From PALSA-1006 sp036171275 (GTDB lineage Bacteria; Pseudomonadota; Gammaproteobacteria; Burkholderiales; Gallionellaceae), in contig JAVHQT010000077.1 in NCBI GenBank assembly GCA_036171275.1, positions 1-9,956 of the forward strand: DNA of 9,956 nt, written 5' to 3'. The notes under the pieces are model-generated. The model had not been told where the DNA came from, searched no databases, and was given only the letters and a program-made list of their open reading frames with translations. Every line of letters starts with the position of its first letter. Position 1 is the first letter of the stretch. Below, piece by piece: positions 1 through 6,082 of this stretch. The position numbers and the translations under genes are program-made.

Positions 1-305
1 CATTGTTCATGGCGAGCGATTAATTGGCTGTCTAATTCTGGCATGGCAAAACCACTGCGAATTCTTTGCCACAAATCAATGGATGGAGGCGCTTCTAAAA
101 AGTTTTCACTCAACGCTTCGCTGGAATCTAAAATCAAGGGCTGTGGTTCGGAAGTGGCTTCCGGGGACGTGGCGGGGACGAGTTCTGTTTCCGGCGAAGC
201 CAGTCCAATCGTATCGGCAGGGCTTAAATTCTGCTCGGCATGAGCGAATTGCATTGGCAATGCAATTTGAATAAAAGCCAATAAAATCAATAAGTTAACA
301 CGCAA
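1..305 (-). CDS. mltD: MltD-like membrane-bound lytic murein transglycosylase, N-terminal part (runs off left edge)
   Basis: Reading the minus strand from a TTG at 305 gives about 101 codons open to the window edge. The product begins with a signal peptide: one Arg, then a hydrophobic core (LLILLAFIQIALPMQF) ending in AHA before EQ, a good signal peptidase I site. A Pro/Glu/Thr-rich spacer follows, then DLWQRIRSGFAMPEL and LIARHEQ, which I recognise as the segment ahead of the catalytic domain in MltD-type transglycosylases of betaproteobacteria. The family cleaves peptidoglycan glycan strands in the periplasm, usually with C-terminal LysM domains; catalytic and LysM parts lie outside the window. 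There is no ATG upstream before an in-frame stop at 321-323. The ATG at 254 would remove most of the signal peptide, so TTG is preferred. The ribosome binding site is weak. Naming is from memory of the N-terminal motif only. Confidence 0.8.
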   Translation of the reverse strand, partial: MRVNLLILLAFIQIALPMQFAHAEQNLSPADTIGLASPETELVPATSPEATSEPQPLILDSSEALSENFLEAPPSIDLWQRIRSGFAMPELDSQLIARHEQ

Positions 306-338
306 TTTTAATAAACCAGATTAGATTAAACTTTGGTA

Positions 339-368
339 ATGGTAGCTGACAGTGACGGTTTCCGTCAA
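339..368 (-). promoter_or_regulatory. possible promoter for the mltD-like gene
   Basis: On the minus strand TTGACG (368-363) is followed, after 18 bases, by TACCAT (344-339). This would start transcription about 25-30 bases ahead of the TTG start codon at 305. The -10 matches TATAAT at only four of six positions, so this is a weak call. The -35 lies inside a perfect palindrome. Confidence 0.3.
353..367. promoter_or_regulatory. perfect palindrome TGACGG-TTT-CCGTCA, operator-like
   Basis: Two 6-base arms (353-358 and 362-367) are exact inverted copies separated by TTT. The element sits in the divergent gap between the mltD-like and fumarase genes, overlaps the possible mltD -35, and lies about 25 bases upstream of the fumarase -35. 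This is the position expected of a dimeric repressor or activator site. There is no T-tract, so it is not a terminator. I cannot name a regulator. Confidence 0.4.
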
Positions 369-389
369 TTTTTGGATTGAAATGTCTGA

Positions 390-418
390 TTGACGCACGC
401 CGATGGTACGCCGATAAT
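390..418 (+). promoter_or_regulatory. sigma70-type promoter of the fumarase gene
   Basis: TTGACG at 390-395 and GATAAT at 413-418 are separated by exactly 17 bases; each hexamer matches consensus at five of six positions. Transcription would start near 425, leaving a leader of about 24 bases before the ATG at 449. This also argues against the upstream in-frame ATG at 377, which would lie ahead of the promoter. A CGCCGAT motif is repeated within the spacer and -10 region. Confidence 0.7.
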
Positions 419-448
419 CGCCGCTCTTTTTTAGCTAGGCTGAAAATA

Positions 449-1975
449 ATGACGATGATTTTGGAGCAAGATTTTGTGGATAGCATCGCGGATGCGTTGC
501 AGTTTATTTCTTATTATCATCCGAAAGATTTTGTTGATGCGCTGGCACTGGCGTATCAGGCGGAGCAATCCCCAGCTGCCAAAGATGCGATGGCGCAAAT
601 TTTAACCAATTCACGCTTGTGTGCGATGGGGCAACGTCCGTTATGTCAAGACACCGGCATTGTGGTGGTATTCATTAAAGTTGGCATGGCTGTGCGCTGG
701 GCGGACAGCACCCGCAGTTTGCAGGAAATGGTGAATAAAGGCATGCGTAAAGCCTATTTGATGCCTGACAATGTGTTGCGCGCTTCCATCGTCAGTGACC
801 CTGCTGGCAAGCGCAAAAATACCGGCGATAACACGCCGGCTGTACTGCATGTCGAGCTGGTGCCCGGCGATAAAATTGCAGTGAGTATTGCTGCTAAAGG
901 CGGTGGCTCAGAAAATAAGTCAAAGTTGGCGATGTTGAATCCGAGCGACGATGTGGTTAAATGGGTGGTGAACCAGTTGCCAGGCATGGGCGCGGGCTGG
1001 TGTCCACCCGGTGTGTTGGGTATTGGCATTGGCGGTACAGCAGAAAAGGCAGTGCTACTCGCTAAGCAGTCTTTAATGCAACCCGTTGATATGACTGAAC
1101 TTAAAGCACGTGGCGCGCAAAGCCATCTGGAGCAATTGCGCATTGAAATTTTTGATCAGGTCAATGCTTTAGGTATCGGCGCGCAAGGTCTGGGTGGTTT
1201 AACCACGGTGTTAGATGTAAAAATTTTGGATTATCCAACTCATGCGGCATCAAAACCCATTGCGCTGATTCCCAATTGTGCTGCCACTCGACACATTGAA
1301 TTTGAACTAGACGGGCACGGAAAGGCGATTTTCACGCCACCCAAAATGTCAGATTATCCAACGGTGCAATGGCATCCTGCGCCCAATGCGCGGCGCGTGA
1401 ATTTGAATACGGTGACCCGTGCCGAGTTGGCAAGCTGGCAACCAGGCGAAACGCTGTTGTTGTCCGGTAAATTACTGACTGGACGCGATGCCGCGCATAA
1501 ACGCATCACCGAATTATTGGCAAAGGGTGAGGAGCTGCCGGCTGGCGTGGATTTTAATGGACGATTCATTTACTATGTCGGCCCCGTTGATCCAGTGCGT
1601 GATGAAGTGGTTGGCCCAGCTGGTCCTACCACCTCGACGCGAATGGATGCTTTCACTGAAACAATGTTGGCGCAGACCGGGTTAATCGGCATGATCGGTA
1701 AGGCGGAACGCGGTGCGAACGCAATTGCCGCCATCAAAAAACACGCAGCAGTGTATTTAATGGCGGTGGGTGGCGCGGCGTATTTAGTCTCGCAAGCCAT
1801 TCGCAGCGCAAAAGTCGTTGCCTTTGCTGATTTGGGGATGGAAGCTATTTATGAATTTGAAGTGGATGAAATGCCGGTGACTGTCGCGGTGGATACCCAA
1901 GGCGTGTCGGTGCACGAAACTGGCCCTGCAGTATGGAAAAGCCGCATCGCAAACATTGCGATCAACCGTATCTAA
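449..1975 (+). CDS. fumA: class I fumarate hydratase (4Fe-4S, single chain)
   Basis: This TCA-cycle enzyme interconverts fumarate and malate in the cytoplasm using an oxygen-sensitive [4Fe-4S] cluster. The 508-residue product has the expected length for single-chain class I fumarases, with the alpha region in roughly the first 290 residues and the beta region after it. Three candidate cluster cysteines sit in conserved contexts: C66 (RPLCQDTG), C185 (GWCPPGV) and C277 (PNCAATRHIE). Further family motifs are GGGSENKS, LSGKLLTGRDAAHKRI, GPVDPVRDEVVGPAGP and GMIGKAERG. The reading frame extends to an ATG at 377, but the family normally begins as here (a short leader, then VDSIADALQFISYYHP), and a strong promoter lies between the two ATGs. 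The gene appears monocistronic. Class I enzymes also include related tartrate dehydratases; the full-length fused form favours fumarase. Confidence 0.95.
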   Translation: MTMILEQDFVDSIADALQFISYYHPKDFVDALALAYQAEQSPAAKDAMAQILTNSRLCAMGQRPLCQDTGIVVVFIKVGMAVRWADSTRSLQEMVNKGMRKAYLMPDNVLRASIVSDPAGKRKNTGDNTPAVLHVELVPGDKIAVSIAAKGGGSENKSKLAMLNPSDDVVKWVVNQLPGMGAGWCPPGVLGIGIGGTAEKAVLLAKQSLMQPVDMTELKARGAQSHLEQLRIEIFDQVNALGIGAQGLGGLTTVLDVKILDYPTHAASKPIALIPNCAATRHIEFELDGHGKAIFTPPKMSDYPTVQWHPAPNARRVNLNTVTRAELASWQPGETLLLSGKLLTGRDAAHKRITELLAKGEELPAGVDFNGRFIYYVGPVDPVRDEVVGPAGPTTSTRMDAFTETMLAQTGLIGMIGKAERGANAIAAIKKHAAVYLMAVGGAAYLVSQAIRSAKVVAFADLGMEAIYEFEVDEMPVTVAVDTQGVSVHETGPAVWKSRIANIAINRI

Positions 1976-2023
1976 CATTTTAAATAGCGCATGGATTTGA
2001 TATTGATTCCATTATGGTTTAAC

Positions 2024-2048
2024 CAAGCTCTCCGGAGTTTATCGAAGG
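2024..2048. repeat. dispersed hairpin repeat, copy 1 (degenerate)
   Basis: CAAGCT, five bases, then GAGTTTATCGAAGG. The final 14 bases are identical to positions 9759-9772, and CAAGCT is also present in that copy with a 6-base spacer. AAGCTC can pair with GAGTTT around a TCCG loop, so the hairpin core survives although the outer left arm (CTTCGA in copy 2) is lost. It lies just downstream of the fumarase gene. Confidence 0.55.
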
Positions 2049-2084
2049 CTGTGCTGTTGGGACTTTAGCTCCGCAGCCAGCCTT
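2045..2084. repeat. long imperfect inverted repeat downstream of fumarase
   Basis: AAGGCTG (2045-2051) pairs with CAGCCTT (2078-2084). Inside that, GCTG (2053-2056) pairs with CAGC (2074-2077), and GGA with TCC near the loop. This makes a stem of about 14 pairs with one bulge. It could end fumarase transcription, but no T-tract follows on either strand. It starts inside the end of repeat copy 1. The remaining bases to 2164 show no gene and no convincing promoter for the RNA that follows. Confidence 0.45.
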
Positions 2085-2164
2085 AGACGAAGCGGCACGA
2101 ATAGACTCGATGAGTGTTTCGTTGTGATTTCGAGCGGCGCAATGGTGCGACGCTCAACAAGTTT

Positions 2165-2262
2165 GGCGGGTCTCCCCGCATTGCGGCATGGTGAATCTGG
2201 TCAGGTGCGGAAGCAAGCAGCCATAGCCAATCGTTGCAAGTGCCGGGGTAAGGCTCGCCTCC
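2165..2262 (+). ncRNA. ffs: 4.5S RNA of the signal recognition particle
   Basis: This RNA binds Ffh and targets nascent membrane proteins to the Sec translocon. The conserved Ffh-binding core is nearly intact: CTGGTCAGGTGCGGAAGC followed by AAGCAGCC, with the GGAA tetraloop at 2209-2212. Compared with the E. coli RNA as I recall it, one stem pair next to the loop is swapped (C2208-G2213 and G2207-C2214 here), a covariation supporting the fold. The ends pair over nine positions (2165-2173 with 2251-2259), and CCCCG (2174-2178) pairs with CGGGG (2244-2248). The size of about 95-98 nucleotides fits the small bacterial class. Exact ends are estimates. It lies just ahead of dnaX, a common neighbourhood in betaproteobacteria. 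Confidence 0.93.
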
Positions 2263-2270
2263 TATTTTTT
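2251..2270 (+). terminator. probable terminator of the 4.5S RNA
   Basis: The 3' half of the RNA's own closing helix (2251-2259) is followed closely by a run of six T (2265-2270). A stable stem plus T-tract is the intrinsic-terminator pattern, although here the stem spans the whole RNA. dnaX begins 35 bases further on, so some read-through into dnaX is possible. Confidence 0.5.
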
Positions 2271-2305
2271 CGAGGGTGTTAACTCGATATTTTTGAACAG
2301 GCGAT

Positions 2306-3925
2306 ATGTCAGAGACGACCGTTTTAGCCCGCAAATGGCGCCCCAAAAACTTTGCCCAACTGGCAGGGCAACAGCACGTGGTGCAAGCCCTTGGCAATGC
2401 CCTGTCGCAAAACCGTTTGCATCATGCTTATTTGTTCACTGGTACGCGCGGCGTAGGCAAAACCACCATCGCGCGTATTTTTGCTAAATCCCTGAATTGT
2501 GAAACGGGCATTACCGCCACGCCTTGTGGGGTTTGCAACGCCTGTACAGAAATCGACAGCGGTCGTTTTATTGACTTGATTGAGCTAGATGCCGCCTCAA
2601 ACACCCAAGTCGATAACATGCGTGAATTGCTCGATGATGCGATGTATGCGCCTAGCAGCGGACGTTTCAAAGTTTATATCATCGACGAAGTGCACATGCT
2701 GACCAAAAATGCGTTCAATGCGATGTTGAAAACGCTGGAAGAGCCGCCGCTACACGTCAAATTTATTTTAGCCACCACCGACCCACAAAAAATTCCGGTG
2801 ACAGTGTTGTCGCGCTGTTTGCAGTTCAATTTAAAGCAATTGCCACCGGTCTTGATTGCTGAACATTTGCAATACGTTCTGGGACAAGAGCATATTCCTT
2901 TTGAAAATGCGGCGATTAATTTAATCGCGCGGGCTGCGCAAGGCAGTATGCGCGATGCCTTGAGTCTGCTAGATCAGGCGATTGCTTATTCTTCCGGTCG
3001 GGTCGATGAGGCGTTGGTTCGCACGATGCTTGGCGCGATTGATCAAGGCTATCTATATGATTTGATTGATAAAATTGCAGATGGTGCCGGTGTGCAACTC
3101 ATTGCAATCGCCGACGATATGTTGATGCGCAGCATTGCATTTGATGCCGCCTTGCTCGATTTAGCCAGTTTGCTACACCGGTTAGCCTTGGCGCGAACCA
3201 TTCCGGAAGCGCTTGCTGAGGACGAGCCCGATCGAGAGCGTATTTTGGCGCTGGCGCAACGTTTTTCGCCAGAAGAATTACAGCTGCACTATCAAATAGC
3301 CATTCATGGTCGCAACGAGATCAACTTGGCGCCGGATGAATATGCCGGATTTACCATGACTTTATTGCGTATGTTGGCGTTTGCCCCGCAGTTAACAGGT
3401 GTTGCAAAAACCGCCAGCGCCGCGCCAATTAAAGTGCTGCCTGCCAGCAGCGATGCACCCCCGTCTGCGCGCTCACACATCCCCAAAGTGACTGAAACAA
3501 TCCCCGTTGCTTTAGTGCCACCAACGGTGAAATTTGATGAAAATAATTTGGATTGGCACGCGTTGTTAGGACAATTAAATTTGTCTGGCATGGCACTTCA
3601 GTTAGCAATAAATTGTGTGTTGCACCGTTTTGTCGATCCACAACTGCAATTAAATTTAGCAGCGCAAAACAAAGCCACAAACACTAAAAACGCCTTTGAA
3701 TCCTTGCAGTTGGCGTTGAGCAACTATTTTCAACATCCCATTAAATTGCGGGTGGAAGTCGGAACGCAAGAATCGCTGGCAACACCGGCAGCAGTAGAGA
3801 AGCAGCACCAGCAAACTCGGCAGCAACACGCTGCAATGTCGATTAAACAAGACCCATTTGTACAAGATGCTCAGCGTCTTTTGGGCGCAACAATTTTAGA
3901 AAATTCAATTAAATCAATAAGTTAG
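2306..3925 (+). CDS. dnaX: DNA polymerase III subunit tau/gamma (clamp-loader ATPase)
   Basis: DnaX is the motor of the clamp loader that places the beta clamp on primed DNA; tau also links polymerase cores and helicase. The 539-residue product starts with RKWRPKNFAQLAGQ. It has a Walker A GTRGVGKT (46-53), four zinc-binding cysteines (C65, C74, C77, C80), a Walker B DEVH (127-130) and the SRC arginine-finger motif (169-171). The AAA+ and collar parts fill about the first 370 residues. A Pro/Ala/Ser-rich linker follows (about 370-410), then a tau-type C-terminal domain. I saw no A-AAA-AAG slippery heptamer with a following stem near the domain III/IV junction, so a frameshifted gamma form is not supported. 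CAGG near 2296 may serve as ribosome binding site. First gene of a cluster with ybaB, recR and rluB. Confidence 0.96.
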   Translation: MSETTVLARKWRPKNFAQLAGQQHVVQALGNALSQNRLHHAYLFTGTRGVGKTTIARIFAKSLNCETGITATPCGVCNACTEIDSGRFIDLIELDAASNTQVDNMRELLDDAMYAPSSGRFKVYIIDEVHMLTKNAFNAMLKTLEEPPLHVKFILATTDPQKIPVTVLSRCLQFNLKQLPPVLIAEHLQYVLGQEHIPFENAAINLIARAAQGSMRDALSLLDQAIAYSSGRVDEALVRTMLGAIDQGYLYDLIDKIADGAGVQLIAIADDMLMRSIAFDAALLDLASLLHRLALARTIPEALAEDEPDRERILALAQRFSPEELQLHYQIAIHGRNEINLAPDEYAGFTMTLLRMLAFAPQLTGVAKTASAAPIKVLPASSDAPPSARSHIPKVTETIPVALVPPTVKFDENNLDWHALLGQLNLSGMALQLAINCVLHRFVDPQLQLNLAAQNKATNTKNAFESLQLALSNYFQHPIKLRVEVGTQESLATPAAVEKQHQQTRQQHAAMSIKQDPFVQDAQRLLGATILENSIKSIS

Positions 3926-3941
3926 AAAAGGAAATAATAGA

Positions 3942-4259
3942 ATGATGAAGGGCGGAATTGCTGGGCTGATGAAGCAAGCGCAACAAATGCAAGTGAATAT
4001 GAAAAAAGCGCAGGAAGAATTGGCAACTATTGAGGTTGAGGGGCAGGCTGCGGCAGGGGTGGTCAAAGTCACCATGACGTGCGCCCATGAAGTCCGCCGC
4101 ATTTTAATCGATGACAGCGTGATGGACGACAAAGAAATGTTGGAAGATTTAATGGTTGCTGCCTTGCAAGATGCGCATAAGCAAGCGGCCGAAGTGTCTA
4201 AAAAACGCATGAGTGGCTTTACGGCTAGTCTGCCACCTGGCATGAGTTTGCCGTTCTAA
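3942..4259 (+). CDS. ybaB: YbaB/EbfC family nucleoid-associated protein
   Basis: Small DNA-binding protein of 105 residues, the usual size. Family features are GLMKQAQQMQVNMKKAQEEL near the start, a central VEGQAAAGVVKVTMTCAHEV strand region, and a C-terminal helix ending in SGFTASLPPGM. Members form dimers that bind DNA and are thought to shape the nucleoid; their place between dnaX and recR is widely conserved and hints at a link with recombination. A good AAGGA ribosome binding site (3928-3932) precedes the start; the second ATG at 3945 is an equally possible start. It begins 16 bases after dnaX, and its TAA shares one base with the recR ATG. Confidence 0.95.
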   Translation: MMKGGIAGLMKQAQQMQVNMKKAQEELATIEVEGQAAAGVVKVTMTCAHEVRRILIDDSVMDDKEMLEDLMVAALQDAHKQAAEVSKKRMSGFTASLPPGMSLPF

Positions 4260-4858
4260 TGAAAGCGGTTTCCAGTCTTGATGCTTTAATTACCGCCATG
4301 CGTTGCTTACCTGGCGTCGGTCCAAAGTCGGCGCAACGCATGGCGTATCACTTGCTGCAACGTGATCGCTCCGGTGCGCTGCACTTGGCACATTCTTTAT
4401 CGCACGCGGTGGAAAGTCTGCGCCATTGCGCAAAATGCAATAATTTTTCCGAAGAAGAGATTTGTGGTTTGTGCCGTTCGGCGCGGCGCGAAACTGATTT
4501 GTTATGCGTGGTGGAAATGCCAGCAGATTTATTAATGATGGAGCAGACGCGCTGCTTTCGCGGCATGTACTTCGTGTTGATGGGGCGTTTGTCGCCGCTG
4601 GATGGACTTGGTGCCAGCGAATTACCCTTGGAACGCTTGCAAAAACGGGCTCAAGAATTAGGCTGTGAGGTGATGTTGGCGACTAATTTCACTGTGGAGG
4701 GCGACGCAACCGCGCATTATTTGGCAACTTTGTTGCGCGCCCAAGGCATTAAGGTGTCGCGCATTGCCCGAGGATTGCCGGTGGGTGGCGAGTTGGAACA
4801 TGTGGATAGTGGCACATTGGCACAGGCAGTGCTGGAAAGACGGGCGGTGACAGAATGA
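4259..4858 (+). CDS. recR: recombination mediator protein RecR
   Basis: RecR acts with RecO (and RecF) to load RecA onto SSB-coated single-stranded DNA at gaps. The 199-residue product matches the family size. It has an N-terminal helix-hairpin-helix (LPGVGPKSAQRMA, 17-29), a four-cysteine zinc motif (C57, C60, C69, C72) and a Toprim domain starting at VVE (84-86). The conserved C-terminal block ARGLPVGGELEHVD is also present. The start overlaps the ybaB stop by one base and the stop overlaps the rluB start as ATGA, so translational coupling is likely through the cluster. Confidence 0.97.
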   Translation: MKAVSSLDALITAMRCLPGVGPKSAQRMAYHLLQRDRSGALHLAHSLSHAVESLRHCAKCNNFSEEEICGLCRSARRETDLLCVVEMPADLLMMEQTRCFRGMYFVLMGRLSPLDGLGASELPLERLQKRAQELGCEVMLATNFTVEGDATAHYLATLLRAQGIKVSRIARGLPVGGELEHVDSGTLAQAVLERRAVTE

Positions 4859-5823
4859 GCGAGCAAGCAATTTTGCCAGAAAATCAGCAAGGCGAACGCT
4901 TACAAAAGGTGTTGGCGCAGGCTGGGGTTGGTTCGCGCCGAGAAATGGAAGTGTGGATTGTCGCCGGGCGGGTCACGGTGAACGGTGAAGTCGCAACTTT
5001 GGGAATGCGCGTGCTAGCAGGTGATATTTTAGTCGCCGATAAACGCGTGATTCAGGTCAAAGATCAGGCAACGCTGGGCTTGCCTCGGGTGTTGCTGTAT
5101 CACAAACAAGAGGGTGAAATTGTCAGCCGCGATGATCCGAAAAGTCGTAGCAGTGTTTTTGATAATTTGCCCAAATTACGCGGGCAGAAGTGGGTGGCGA
5201 TTGGAAGGCTGGATTTTAATACGAGTGGCTTGTTAATTTTTACCACGTCCGGCGAATTGGCAAATCGGCTAATGCACCCGCGTTTTGAGGTTGAGCGCGA
5301 GTATGCGGTTCGTACCCAAGGGAAAATGACACCAGAGCAAATGCGTCAGATGACTCAAGAAGGCATTGCACTAGACGATGGTTTGGTCACGTTTCATCAT
5401 TTAAGTGATGAGGGCGGCGAAGGCTTTAATCATTGGTATCGCATTGTATTGAAAGAAGGGCGCAATCGTGAAGTGCGTCGCACTTTTGAGGCATTGGGGC
5501 TGGTGGTGAGTCGCTTAATGCGGGTGCGTTTCGGGATTGTGAATCTACCCCCTAGCATTAAGCGCGGTAAAATGGCGGAGTTGGGCGAGGGCGAAGTGGA
5601 GTTAATTTTGGAATGGGTGGGAATGCCGATTGAGCAAGCAGCTTTACCTGTGCCTGTGCCGCCAAAACTAAGTCGAGAAAATAACCGTTCCGCAGAATTA
5701 AGCCACTCGACTCCGCGTGAAAAAGTGAGGCCAGTGCAGAAAAAAAGCATGGGGCGGCGTGGACAAGCTGATTTATCCCGCGCCAGTGCGCATCGGAAAA
5801 TTAAAGCTAGCACTAAGCGTTAA
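4855..5823 (+). CDS. rluB: 23S rRNA pseudouridine synthase, RluB-like (RsuA/RluB/E/F family)
   Basis: An N-terminal S4 RNA-binding domain (about residues 13-65, with RLQKVLAQAGVGSRREME) is followed by the pseudouridine synthase domain. Its catalytic Asp is D120 in GRLDFNTSGLLIF; the later KEGRNREVRR motif is also typical. RluB converts one uridine of 23S rRNA helix 80 (U2605 in E. coli) to pseudouridine. The 322-residue length and the basic, Ser/Arg/Lys-rich tail from about residue 255 fit RluB better than the shorter RsuA or RluE. The tail is probably disordered and binds RNA. ATGA overlap with recR suggests co-translation. The exact uridine target is inferred. Confidence 0.9.
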   Translation: MSEQAILPENQQGERLQKVLAQAGVGSRREMEVWIVAGRVTVNGEVATLGMRVLAGDILVADKRVIQVKDQATLGLPRVLLYHKQEGEIVSRDDPKSRSSVFDNLPKLRGQKWVAIGRLDFNTSGLLIFTTSGELANRLMHPRFEVEREYAVRTQGKMTPEQMRQMTQEGIALDDGLVTFHHLSDEGGEGFNHWYRIVLKEGRNREVRRTFEALGLVVSRLMRVRFGIVNLPPSIKRGKMAELGEGEVELILEWVGMPIEQAALPVPVPPKLSRENNRSAELSHSTPREKVRPVQKKSMGRRGQADLSRASAHRKIKASTKR

Positions 5824-5838
5824 CACTGGCTAAAATTT

Positions 5839-5854
5839 GCGCAGTCGCTTTTTT
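5839..5854 (+). terminator. possible weak terminator after rluB
   Basis: GCG (5839-5841), loop CAGT, CGC (5846-5848), then six T (5849-5854). The stem is only three pairs, though AGCG at 5816-5819 could compete for CGCT. Its position 16 bases after the rluB stop and the T-run favour an intrinsic terminator, but the short stem makes this weak. Confidence 0.35.
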
Positions 5855-6082
5855 AAATCACAATATAGAGCGTAGTCCTTAACCCAAAATTTATTTTAAG
5901 ACCTGTATATCTGCGCAAGTAGGTAAAGCCAAGGTACTAAAAGTTGTTTGAAGTAATTTTAAAGCCGTTAAGCTGACTAAAACGGACTGTCCTCAGACCG
6001 TAGCTCAGTAGAAATAAGGCGATTTTTGGTAATGAAAAAATTGAGTTTAATCATTTGTAAAGCGTATCGCAGGTAAGCCTGA
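5855..6082 (+). other. AT-rich leader region upstream of the cyclase gene, with a hairpin and a 14-codon ORF
   Basis: This gap should hold the promoter of the signalling cluster, but no pair of hexamers is convincing. It contains an imperfect hairpin at 5982-6001: ACGG pairs with CCGT and CTG with CAG around TCCT, with one A-A mismatch. Outer AGCT copies (5971-5974 and 6002-6005) could extend it. A short ORF at 6032-6076 (MKKLSLIICKAYRR) ends inside AGGTAA, the probable ribosome binding site of the cyclase (6071-6076). It has no good ribosome binding site of its own and may be chance. Confidence 0.35.

Noticed and set aside
43..274. Two short plus-strand ORFs at the left edge
   Set aside because: They are opposite the MltD-like reading frame, which has a proper signal peptide and recognisable family motif; the plus-strand peptides have neither.
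377..448. Upstream in-frame extension of the fumarase to an ATG at 377 (24 extra residues)
   Set aside because: The extension contains the -35 and -10 of a strong promoter and does not resemble fumarase N-termini, whereas the ATG at 449 gives the usual start and length.
754..1143. 129-codon minus-strand ORF inside the fumarase gene
   Set aside because: It is antisense to a well-conserved coding region and shows no family features or ribosome binding site.
2083..2397. 104-codon minus-strand ORF across the 4.5S RNA and the start of dnaX
   Set aside because: It overlaps a confident structured RNA and the dnaX start; Cys/Pro/Arg-rich composition without motifs suggests chance.
3999..4005. A-AAA-AAG slippery-like heptamer in ybaB
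   Set aside because: It encodes the conserved Met-Lys-Lys-Ala of YbaB; the protein is full length and no frameshift product is expected.
5998..6022. tRNA-like GTAGCTCAGTAG segment upstream of the cyclase
   Set aside because: It looks like the start of a tRNA D-arm, but there is no matching GAGC, no anticodon stem and no T-arm or acceptor pairing.
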